Origin: Otis tarda
Lineage: Eukaryota > Chordata > Aves > Otidiformes > Otididae
Assembly (NCBI GenBank): GCA_026413225.1
Contig: CM048552.1
Location: 185,104,053 to 185,168,052 of the forward strand
DNA: 64,000 nt
Direction: 5' to 3'
Shown: positions 49,594 through 61,700 of the stretch, one piece after another
Numbering within the stretch: the stretch's first letter is position 1
How the letters are laid out: every line of letters starts with the position of its first letter
Notes under the pieces: generated by a model
Databases searched by the model: none
Seen by the model: the letters and a program-made list of their open reading frames with translations, nothing else
Told to the model about the DNA's origin: nothing
Position numbers and translations under genes: made by a program

Positions 49594-49599
49594 TTTATT
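49594..49599 (-). terminator. candidate RUBCNL poly(A) signal (AATAAA)
   Basis: AATAAA on the minus strand, 63 nt beyond the RUBCNL stop codon. It would give a very short 3' untranslated region; further signals downstream may be the ones used. Confidence 0.35.
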
Positions 49600-49662
49600 C
49601 TTAGTCAGGCACCTGAAGATTTGACTTTGAGCATCTTCCAAAATCAGCACAGAAATCCAGTT

Positions 49663-49775
49663 TCACAAAGCCACCAGTGATGGAGTTTCTGAAAGTGTCT
49701 TGCGAGCTGCGATCCGCAGACATTTGGGGCAGCCTCCAGACTTGAAGCATGCTTTGTGAAAGCATGTTTTGCACT
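49663..49775 (-). CDS. RUBCNL: RUBCNL terminal exon
   Basis: Encodes [18 protein letters not shown] and the C-terminus [14 protein letters not shown], then TGA. It supplies the last zinc ligands of the Rubicon-homology domain. The acceptor is the tandem 'aagcag', so the exon can start at 49775 (CKRC-T-E-CKTC) or at 49778, which adds one Ala. The shorter form keeps the Cys spacing I expect from the human protein. Confidence 0.93.
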
Positions 49776-52700
49776 CTGCTTATACATATGTTTTACATTC
49801 AGGAAATAAAAAAGAAAAATTAAAAAATTAATCAACAGCTGTCTTCCTTGAAGGATGTTCTATCTAGTTCACCAAGTATAAAACTAAACAGAAGCAGTGC
49901 AAGGCTGGGAAAACAACCACTGTAATAACTATGACTAAACATTTTGGTAAGATTTCCAGATTTTACAATTAATGTTGGCAAGAACCGATATAGCAAGAGT
50001 ATAGCACTGTCCCAGGCTCACTCTCATGCATAGACCCAAAACACAGCCTCCCTCTGCAGCCATAATTATGTTCAGTCAAGTCCCTGGTTTTGCTCTCTGT
50101 ATTAATGGATGCAAGACAGCTGCCACAGGCTGTTCTTCAAAGAAACATGCTATCCATGGTTTTCAAATACATATGCAGGTTTTTGAATATACATGCTTTT
50201 AGTGAAACAAGTTCTCAATGTTTTCCTAGAGCGAGTCTCAACAGTTTTGCACACCAACACCCCACCCAAGGAAGAAAGTGAAATGTTCGGTCCGGAACAT
50301 ACCTGTGCACCTTTTGCATTTGGCAATCTGATATGGAAAGAGCAGATCTGCGCTCTGACAGAATTCACAGATAAATCCCTTCGCTTGACAGAGCTACAAG
50401 GACAGCAAAAGAGTTGATTTACTTTTAATTGAAGAAAAAAGATTATTTGGGAATGTCAGCAGGGATATTCCACACACTAGCAGCTGCAAAGACACTAAAA
50501 GCCCTGGCTTTTCCTTACCTCGCAACCATCCACATGGGAGGTGGATCTCTTCAGAATATCTTTAAGAAGGGGCAGTAACTGCCCTCGTTTGATCTTCACC
50601 AGATCATCCAGCGAGAAGAGATGCAGCTCCTCTGTCAGATGGCTGGGGACCTGTTCAAATTCTTTCAGTACACTGCAAAGAGAAAGAAAAAAAAAAATCA
50701 AGTTAGAAAAAGTTGGTTTTCAAGTATATTAGAAGAATAAGCCTCTTTCACTTCTGTAGTCATCCAGGGATCATACAAGGCAAGTTCACGCTGAATCCTA
50801 CCTCCCCTCCCAGTGTGAGGGCGCATTAAAAAAACTGGAGAGTTCAGTATTTAGAATAAAATGACTGCTTTAAATGTGCATTCCTCAGGCACTTGGAGTT
50901 GCTATGCACAGTTATCCCAGCAATTCTTAATTAATGTGTAAAGGGCTTTGTCCTACCTCAGGAACATAACAGCATAAAATCCCATATAGTATCTTATTCA
51001 ATAAGCCAAGGTTATTTACTTTTTTTTTTTGCAAAGAGAACTTCAAGGATTTTTACCCTGCATAGGTCACTATTGGGTGAAACTATGCTTGTGCTGAGCA
51101 GGTGAACACTGAAAACATAGCCATTACTTTCAAAATACCACCAATGTGGAAGGTACAGTGAGGATCCTAATGCTTATTTCTACAATGGAATCACAAGTAG
51201 TTGTCCAGAAAAAGAGACATTAAAGTAAATTTCTGTTTAATTTTGGTGTACAAACACAATTGATATGTAAAAAAAGGTCCATGTCAGGAAGAAGAGAACC
51301 CACTTTTAAACCTTATTTTGTTCATGTCTGTTTTCAAAAAGGTCAGAAATTCCGCAGTGAAGGTTTTACCACTCACATGTCTATTTATTAGTTATGCCCA
51401 TAGTTTGGGAAGGTGAATACCAAAAAATCTTCAATTTGCAGAAACAAGCAACGTCATGTTTTGGTATTTATTTCTGTTACTACTTTCATCTGAATATGTT
51501 TATAAAATAAACTGAATTGAGTATTATGACAGATTTCTGGAAGAAATCTTTAAACCCTCAAGGAACATATTTGTTAATTTGTTTTTAAAGACAAATCACC
51601 TCAGAGGTATACTTAAGTATCTCTGACCTTTTAAGAATGAGCAAGAACTTGAGACACACAGTAGGGAAAAAAATACACCCAACAAAACATTCAAAGTTTA
51701 AAACCAAATGTCTAAATACGTTACAAGAAACAGAAAGCTACCACATAAAATCCGTTCTTTGCTCAACATTTGCAGTACAACAGCAGGAAGTTGTGTTATC
51801 CCAATTTTCTCTAATGATCATATTAACTCATTTAAAATGGCACTCTAGAACGGTCTCTAGAAAAGCAGGCTCTACAAGCACCTTTAGGTACATTTTAATA
51901 AGTTATTTTTCATGTGCTATCATGGTCCATACCTTTCACCAAACCTGCAGGTTTTCAAAAGCTTTTTTAAATGAAAAAGCTGTTCTTGCGCCTCCTAAAA
52001 GATGAAGGGGAAAAACAAAACAATTTTTAAATTAAAAAATTGCATTTACATATTTGTAAGTGAGGAACACCACTATTTGAGTCAGCAACCCTTGTCAAGC
52101 CACACCTAAAAACAGGAACTTCACACTTGGCACAGAATTACACAAAGGGATTTTCTAATGCATAAAAGACCAAGGAAGGCAAAGGCTACTTTTATTCACT
52201 GACAAGCGAAGGAATTCCTAACACTACAAACAGCTCCATGTCAGCACACTAAGATGCCAGACCCAAACCTGTGTAAGAAAAGGTCTCCTCAGCCAAGAAG
52301 GGACCACATGGCAATTTGTAATCCTCTGCAGAGCACCCTTTCTCAAGCTGTAGGAGGTGCAGCCCTTAGGTGAGCCAAGAGTGTTTTCTCTAATGGCCGG
52401 CAAAATTAAGGAGTCATTCAAAACTTCCGGACCTTTCCAACAGCCAATTGCGAAGCAGAGATAAATGTTTACTGCATAGGTTGGAAAGTTCTCCCTATTC
52501 CCTCTTCATCTGAAGGGAGAGAGGGCAAGTCCCAGAAGTGGTGATGAGACAAGTCTAAGTGCACAGAAACTAACTCTGCCTCCTTCCCACACACACGGCA
52601 AAGGACAACCTGCCCTGAGGAGTTCTTCCCAAGAGTTGCAGACCCACAAATTCCCAATTTAAAAAAGGCCACACTTACCCTCACCTTGTCCATTTCTTTA

Positions 52701-55700
52701 CTTTTTGTATAGAGGGCTTTGTTAATACATGACACATTGAAAATTGGGTGCTGCCATATACTGTCCAGTAGGTGCCTGGAGAAGTTGCATACGTAGTATT
52801 TTTTGAAGTCCCACTTCATCAGTATTCGGGCAGGAATGCAAGACTGGGCATAGCTGTGGCAGCAGTCACAGAAGTATTTCCCCAGGTAGTCACAATAGCG
52901 GAGTCTCCTGATATATTCTGCAGGTAGACAGCAATGAAATTGTGAGTAATTATGGGATGTATCTCTTGTCTGTATGCCTATTCTGTCTAAATAGCTCAGG
53001 AGCGAGGGGCAAGGTTTTTTATTTCTTTGGTTGTTTTTTTTTTTTTTTTTTCTTCAGTAGGGGAGTTTATTATTGTGGTAAACACACGCACAAGCTTTGT
53101 ACGTCACATTAGAAGAGAAAGCTTTCCTCATTTCCACATCTGTCAAACTGAACTGATTATATTTATCACCATGAGATCTTAGAGAAACCATTGTTGTTTT
53201 ACCTTCAAAAAAACATACACGAGGAAGAAAAACCACAAAAACAACCACACAACAAAATACTTAAATACTCCCACTAAATGGAAAGACAAGCTGATCTTGG
53301 AGCCACATTTGTACATATTTTTTTCATATAAAGAGGTTTGTGGTTTTTTCCCAGCTATCTCAGCATCTCAGGTTTGCTCAAGTTAATGTGCCATCACAGA
53401 CTGTTGATACTTTACAGGCCATCACAAATGCTGCTCTTTTGTGAGCAGACCCAGAACAAGTCTGGAAAGCCACTTCAAAGATTTCTTTAGTAAGGTCTGG
53501 TTGTCAGACCTGTAAATCATCATACTTTCAAGCAGTTCTCACTAAGTATCACAAATGCTATTCAAATAAAAGCAGGATTGCATGATCAAGATTTAAAGAA
53601 AAAAAAAATCATTAAAAAAGCAAACCCAAACATTCCATAAGCTTACTTTTAGAGACTTTTGGAAATGTCTAAATTAGTACATAAAGAATTATTGAAAGGA
53701 ACCACTGAAAAAAAACCATAAAACTAGTAAAAAAAAATAAATAAGTAAATAAAGGTAAAACTTTCCAGCCTGGAGGCATGATTTTAATAGCTTTTCCTGT
53801 TTTGTTGTTGTCCATCACTAATTCTGTGTATGAGAAGGACATCTATTAATAATTCTATTTTGTCTGCAATGAGAAACTCCAGTCAGTGGTAAAATCCCAT
53901 TTCCTGTTTTAGTATTGCAGGCAATCCAACAACGATATTTTTCCTTCTAGCTCAGATAGACATACCACAACTGTAAAATTATGTTGGTGAAGACTATAAC
54001 CTGATTAATCTGATTAACAGTTATGCACTTCTTTTTGTCCCACCCATCCTTCCTTTTTTGGTCATACTTACTGCTTTCTATTGGGGTTCCACAACCAACA
54101 CAGGTAAAGTTTTGGGCAGCCACCACCACATCTCTCCTGCACACAGAGGCAAATAGTTACACCTTTCAGCATTCAAAATACAGCTTAGTTAACATTATCC
54201 CAAAGTGTAAGAGAGCTATACTAGCACCAGTGAATTTCCAAATTGGGAGCTGACTTCTACTCCTCCACAGGAAGAAGGGGCTCTGGAAGCAGACGTGGGT
54301 TATTACTTTAGTGGGAGTCTCTAAACTATTCTGTGGAGAATGCAACATCAACTACGGCTTCCAGAGAGGGCTCGTTGAAAGAATGTAAATTCTTTCCATC
54401 TTCTTAAAGTGGCATCAATAAAAAAAAAATTCACATTTGCAATTGAAAAAGCAACTGGACCTATAACACCACAGGGAATTGGCCAGTCTGCCTACTTTGT
54501 GCATTTAACAGCACTTTATGCAGAGATGAACCTTAGTTTCCTCAAACACAACCTGGTTTTTTGCTCCGTTTCTGAAAATCTACTACCCATAAAGTCTCAG
54601 TAGGGAAGTGGGGAAACTCTTTCAAAATATTCTCCAGGTAATCTCACAAAATGGAATTTTTAGGAGTCCAGCTAAGCACGCTGTCACTGTAACACCAAAC
54701 AGTAGGAGTATTGCCACATTTTAAGGTGCATGTATCACATCAATCAGGATGTGCCAAGAGAGGAAAAATGATGCGATCAGCTTTCTAACGAAGCTGGTGA
54801 CGGACACTGCAGAAGGCTGCACTATGCACCAGCTCTAACCTTAGGTTCTGTTGAATCACCCAGGCTCCTTCCATCAACTTCAAAAGGTCTTAGACAAGTC
54901 CCCATGCTGTACTAAATGACAGTGCTCAGATCTCTTAGACTTACTTGACTGAAGGGTGAATATTAAATATAATCTGTGATCTTGGTGGGGCCCAGCCAGA
55001 TGATCCTCTTAATTTGGATATAATCTTTATTTCTTCAGCCAGATTCAGACTGGACTCAAGCTCTCTTGGAATCTCTTCTTTCAGCACAGCCTATTGGCAA
55101 AGACAAACTTGTGAAGATGAACAGCCCATCAGCTGGACATGTGTTAAATGCTATGAAACATCTCCCTTCATACTCTGGGATTTTAAAGTACAGTTTTCAC
55201 ATGCACGTAGTCCCCCCGCAGTTAAGCTCCCTCTTATCAGTCCCAGAAGAAAGTGCATCATGTTTATTCACAACTGCACATCGTAAATGTGCTGAAAATT
55301 GCTAAACAGAGAAGAAATTTTCTAAAAAAAATTATCTGAAGTGAACTAATAAACTGTAAGCACTTGCCCGTTTTGGGTGTTTTTTTTTTTTTTTTAAATG
55401 CAGCTTCCCCCTTTCCCTAACAGGGAAGCAGCTGCAGCGAGACAATGATTTTTTGGGGAACTGAATAAAGAGCCTGCTGTTTTCAGCTCACACTCACTCT
55501 CTGCTTAGATGAGCTCAGGCAACCGGACAGTTGAGCTGCAGAATCTGTCTGCAACCAGTGTTTTCTGAAAGCTCTGCACAACTCCTGGGCTGTTGCTTCA
55601 GCAGAATTGCTGCCTGGTTCAAAAGATGATCTGAAAATTAAGCAATACTGACAGTGAAAAACAGCAGCATGTCACCAGCAGCTCTGCTGCCTCTTCTGCA

Positions 55701-58700
55701 TCCTCGAAAAAGCTTTCTCCCATCCCTTCATTCCTATCCCCTTGCTTTGATACACCCAGGCCCTCATAGAGCCACAGCCACCACCCTCCAGCAAGACTCC
55801 AGGACCAGAGAGACGCTTTGCTAAGTCAAGCGCCACAGACATTTGCTGTCAAGCAGCATTCCTTCTCTTTCCTTAAGAGTACCCAATTTACCACTCCCAC
55901 ACCTTTCCCCACCCCGGACAGAAGAGTCATCAGAAAGTTGGTCCAGCAAAAGAAGTAGTGCCACCAGGCTATTACAGTAAAATACACTGCATTACCTTTC
56001 ATGTGGGGCGACAGACAGATTTTCAAGGTCTTCAAGTTCTGCAGTAAAGGAGAAAATGTTATCAAACCATCTAAGAAACAAAGCTTCTGTTACTCAGCAC
56101 TGTTTTAAATCTACCTTATGGTTACCACTGTGTCAGTCTCAAATATATTCATCTTTACAATACCCTTGCTGGATGTGGGAAATAACCTCAGCCCTGGTTG
56201 TAAAACAGGCATAAAGGAGTCTTAGCTCCTCTGCAAATCTCTGATATCTGCTGATGAAGAGTACTCCCTAACAGCTATGCACCATATCATCACCATCAGC
56301 CTCCCATCAAGAGGAGCAGAATCAGTAAGGAGACACTAAGTGACTGCTAGCCCAGGTCCAGTCAGAAGGCACTAGACATAAATAATAATATACAGAATCA
56401 AGAGAGTGTACATTTATTTTCTCAGACACTGACACATATTTGGAGACATCAATCACAAACATGCCAGCTAATTCTATAAACTAGTGACAGGCCAGATGAA
56501 TGGAATTAAAGCACACACTTCTTCCTTATGTTTATATAGGCAAAATATGCTTATGCAGACAAGGTGTTCACATTGGTAGCATTAGTTTTGGTCATGCATA
56601 TTGTTCTCAAGATGAATGCTTCCCCATTCATACACGCCAAAATAACTCTTGCTATTAGAAACGCAGTTTTGGGAGCTAGTTTTCATTCTTCGGTTAGGGA
56701 AAGAGAATGTAAAAAAAATAAGTGAATCTCTAAAACCAAAAGGGAGCAATAACAGGGAAGAAGGAGAAAAAAAAAAAAAAAAAAAGGTAGGTTAAATGTT
56801 GCTCTGGCTACTTTTAAGGGTTTCTATTTCTGTATATGTAAAAACCAGAAGCCAACCAAAGAAACTCAGGATGTCCTGAAGAGAAGCAGAGCACTGGTGA
56901 CTATATGGGAACAGAGACATTCTGCTCTAGTCCTGAAGCAGAGAGAGGGCTGCCTAAAACCTAACCAAGCTCTTTAATTAGGAAATGATCACGTCCTAAA
57001 TTCTCTCAAACAATGCTGCTATAGTTGGCTGAGGTTGTGCCAGTCTCACACTTTGCTCACCCACATTCATTGGGTTTAATCCTTAGAAATAATTTCAGTC
57101 CCTCAAACCAGCAAAGATATTATTTTGTTGAAAGGAAATCCTGCACCAGTCTGGTCTTTCTGCATGTGTTCTAATAAGCAGTCATGCATACGTGGTTCTT
57201 TCCGTTTTCTCACGTTATTTCTCCTGCAATAACATCTACTAGGTCAACAGATTTTCCAAACAATGCAACAGATTCAGCTGAACAATGGAACTGTTGCTGC
57301 AGTTATAATTTTAAAGTCTTACCAATAATTACATATTCATCCTCTGAGTCACTGTGGCAATGAAATCTGGTAACCTCACGATGTGATGGCAGATGCACTG
57401 GGGAGCTGACAGGCAGCAGAGCACAGCCTGTCCAGAATAAAGACAACACCAGTTAAACTTTTCCAGCATTTATAGAGTACTTGCAATTATATTTATATTT
57501 TTCTCCGTTTAACAAAGCTTTAGCACACAGTCTGTATCCACAGAGTAATTTTATTAATTTATTTTTATACACACAGAGACAGTCAATTCTTGTGAGTTTG
57601 TCATACAGCACGTCCCTCAGTTTCTTAGGAAGAAGTTTGTAGAGACTAAACCAAAAGCCATCAGTGATTTCTCCCCATCTCACGTGCAAGCACACCATTG
57701 ATTTTTCCCCAGAAGTTATGTCATTTAGACTTCAGACTTAAGTTCCATCACTAAGATCCATACTACTCAAGAGACTAAAACCTACTTAAAAATGCATGTG
57801 CTGACTCAAGCATTATAGTGCCAGGAGCATTTATTATCTTGCCTCAAGCTGTACATGAATGAATACTCTGGATAGTTTCACTCAAACCAATTGCATGACC
57901 TGATCTGCATATTGCAGAAATAAGCACAGAAGGAAAGTGCCAAGCTTCAAATCCTGCAAAAAAAAGGATTTAAGCAGAGAGAAAAACAAGCAACTACAGG
58001 CACACTCTATGGAGAGTTGTGCTTGCCATGTGGCACTTCAACATTACATTTTCTTTTCCATGTAAAAAAAAATTATAATAAATAATACACAGATGTGAGC
58101 ATTCAAAAGGAAGAATTTGACCCAAAGGGAAAACACTTGTGTCATAATGATCCCCAAGGAACATGGCTCTCGAGAGACTCAAAGAAGGTAACAGAGGATT
58201 TGTTTCCAAGTAATGCCCAAATTCATTTAGTATTTTCTTGCACAAAAATAAACAAAGGCTGTCAGAAAAGTTTGCATTGTAGACTAAGTAACTTGCCTTC
58301 ATAACCACTGTCTGAAGAGGCAACAGAAGAATCGGACTTCTTCACTCCAGGGTAAGAAGATAACTCCGAATCAGTGTGATAGCTGCCATCTGATCCACTT
58401 GTTTCCTCCATACCCCAGGACTCTGCTTGTTGGCTTAGGATATTGCATTTCATTTTTTCTAGTGATGCTATAATCATATCTGCAACAAAAAAGTGCGCGT
58501 TTTCCTGGACGCAAGATTGGAACACTCGTTAGTATACAGCATATTTGATATTTACTTAAGATTAAGTTAAACATTTTCCCCATACTTTTTCAACTCAAGA
58601 AATGAAAATGTAAGGATATTTCACATTTCATTTAAACACCCAAAAAACCACCCCAAGGGCAATTCAGAGACAAAATGCAAAAGGCAACTGCTCAGATAAT

Positions 58701-61700
58701 TGTCCTACCTTTGATTAAAACACAGAATTTACTTTTATCTTACCCATCTATTAGATAAAAGGAAACTTGATTACATGCCTAATTGATGAATATGTACATA
58801 GGGACATAGTTTTCTAGTTACACTGCATTACTTAGTAAGCAAGTGCGAATCCATGTAACCTGCTTAATAGGATTTAATTTCAAGTCAGTGTGTGCAAGCG
58901 TTTTTGCACGCCTGCTAACCTGGATGGGGCCAGAATGGCAAGTTTTGAAGGGACTGGGGATCTTCAGGTGGTGAGTAGTACAGAAGCCTACTAGCTTTCA
59001 TTTGTCAAGAGTTGAGGCAGTGAAGCACGGAATATGCAGCGAGGTAGCTTACATGGTCAACTCAGGTCTGCACAGAAAGTCTGTGATAAGGGTAAGTGGG
59101 AACCTAGCTCCCCTGGTGTTCACGCTGCCTTAAATAAAAGGTAGATGTTTCAAAGCTTCACTGTGGATTTCCACACCAGAGACACAAGTCCTCCCCATGG
59201 TGACCCTTACTATCGTGCCTGCCTGAGTCACTCACCCTCCAGGAAAAGGGAATTTGTAAAGCCACCTCCAGTGTCACTGAAACATCCAGACAAACTTAGG
59301 GCTCCCTGCCCCAACATCGCTGTTGTATGCTTCCAGTGGTATATAAACACAGCATCCAGCCAGCCCTACCTGTGCTACTGCTGCTGGCCTGGGCACAGCC
59401 TCCCCAGCCCAGGTTCAGCTCAAAAGCGGCTGCATTGTGAAGAGTCAGGTGCGCAGATGGACACTCAAGAGATGCTCAAGATACTTTCCCCTCAGCTGCA
59501 CATGTTTGCATTGTGCAAGGTTAAACCTCTGTCTAAATTACCATAGCAGTACTTAAGGCTAGAGTTTCTGAGTGCAGAATAAATTAAAGCTTTCTAAAAA
59601 GTGACTTCTGCTCAGAAAATTGTACCGCTCCTATCAGTATTCACTACATCCCCTACAACCTGTATGGGAAGCATGAAGACAGACATTAGTGTTTAGAAAC
59701 AGCTAAATCTTAAGGAACACAACAGACATCACTGCTTTTTTATCGTCCACAGCCAAACACATTTTTAAAAGATTCATCTCAACATTAAAAAGAGCCCACA
59801 AATCCCTGTGGGTGTTTGAATAGACTTTTATCTTTTCCCTAACAATGATTAACATTGCTTGCTTGGTGCAAGACAGAGACAACTTTCAGTGAACTTCAGG
59901 ACACACCATTAGGAAGGGAAAGAATTAAACAGATGCCTTCCTTCTGGCAGATAAAGAGGACAGCTCCTACTCTGAAGATCAAAAAAAGCCTGTCTGGCAC
60001 TGGTTAACCCCAAGTTAGCGGCAGAGTATAGCACATCAGCATGTCCTGCTGATAAAAGCAGTAAGTGTATCTGAGACCTGCATTGCAAAAAGACAGAACA
60101 GGATATAGGCACTCCTGTACTCAGCACGACTATGAGCTTTCAGCTCTGCCTCCTGATTGATCCACCACTCTAGGAAGCCATCTCAACTCAGCTGTGACAC
60201 AACCTTCTCATTTCTCTTCCCTCCCACTCGCATCAGTGGAAAGTCCCTCTAGATCATCTGGCCCATCTCCTTCCTGGCACACAACTACAACTCTCAAGAC
60301 TTGCTGACACTACAAGTACCTTAGTTTTCAGTCTCCTAAGTTTCTTTGAAATTATGCTTTGAGATTATTTCACAACCTGAAAATGTTTTGAGTTTTAGTT
60401 TGAGTTTAGTTTCATTTTTGAAAGGCCGGCTTGGTCATAGCTTTCACTATCTTAACTTGTAACCTCAGCTGCACAGGAGAGGTAGCTGATGTGATCTTGC
60501 TTCACTCAGTTCTCAGGCTGTTGTTTCTAATCCAGAAATCTACTCACTTGTCTCCTGATAACTGAAAATAAGTTACCTTGCTTCTGGTTCCCACAGTACA
60601 GATGGAGAAATGTCATCTCCTGTTTGAAACACTTTTCACAAAAAGCTAGTCCACAAGTTTGTTGTGTTTTGGTATGCGATTTCTGTTTTTTTTAAACGCA
60701 TCTTAGGGACACTGAGAGCTTCAAATCAAATGCTGAACTTGTCACTCTAGTAAAACCAGTGCAATGCACAAAGATGACTCCCTCTTGGGCCCAGGATATG
60801 GGACCACATGCACATCCACAATCCAGCAAAATTATCTCCTTTTCTAGGCACATTTTTATAGTTCTTTTGTATTAAATCCTACTCATTGCAATAACTAATT
60901 ACAGCATTAACCCCTCTATTCCAATTGTTAGAAAAAAGATTAAGATTTAGCACACAGAGTTATGTACATCAGTATTATCTTCTCATCTTTACCTCTGTTC
61001 ATAGGGTCAAATGGGCTGCCCATCTGGCAACACACCTAAGATCATTTGGGCCCCTTATACAAATTAGAAACTATAGGAAACTGCTTAAATTACTGCAGAT
61101 GTTACAGTTACTGTGCTTGTTATTCATACTGTAATTCTTTTACAATAATCTCACATGCTCATCACAAGCACACACAAAAAAATCCCCCAACCTCTCCCTA
61201 TCTCCTGATAAAAGCGTGAGGTTATTCCCATCCATCTACATGTATCTGCAACAAATTCTGTGCAACATATTCTAATGTAACTTTAAAATGACTACAGTAA
61301 TCTTAAAGTTTGATCTCAGGAAATGTGTGGGAAAATGATGGAATGGAAAGTACAGTGTTCTAAAATATTTCTATTATTTTAAAATAATTAACTAATGGAT
61401 TAACAGCAAAAATAAACATAGAATTAGGCATTTTAGATTTGCAGGTTCACCCACAGAGGGGAAAATGAGGGAAAACGCAGTATTTGTAAAGATTAGTCCA
61501 TCTATCAGAAAGTTGTTATTGAGAAACACCTCCTGTCATTTGGTTTCACCACTACAAAATGGAAAAAAAAAATTATGACAGTAGTCTTTGTTGTCCTCAC
61601 CTTCTCCACATCTTCTGGAAGCATACAGATGTCCTGCGAGGAACGATTCAAGGGTATAGCACTTATGTTCAAAGGAGAAGTAGAACCTGTGGGTATAACA

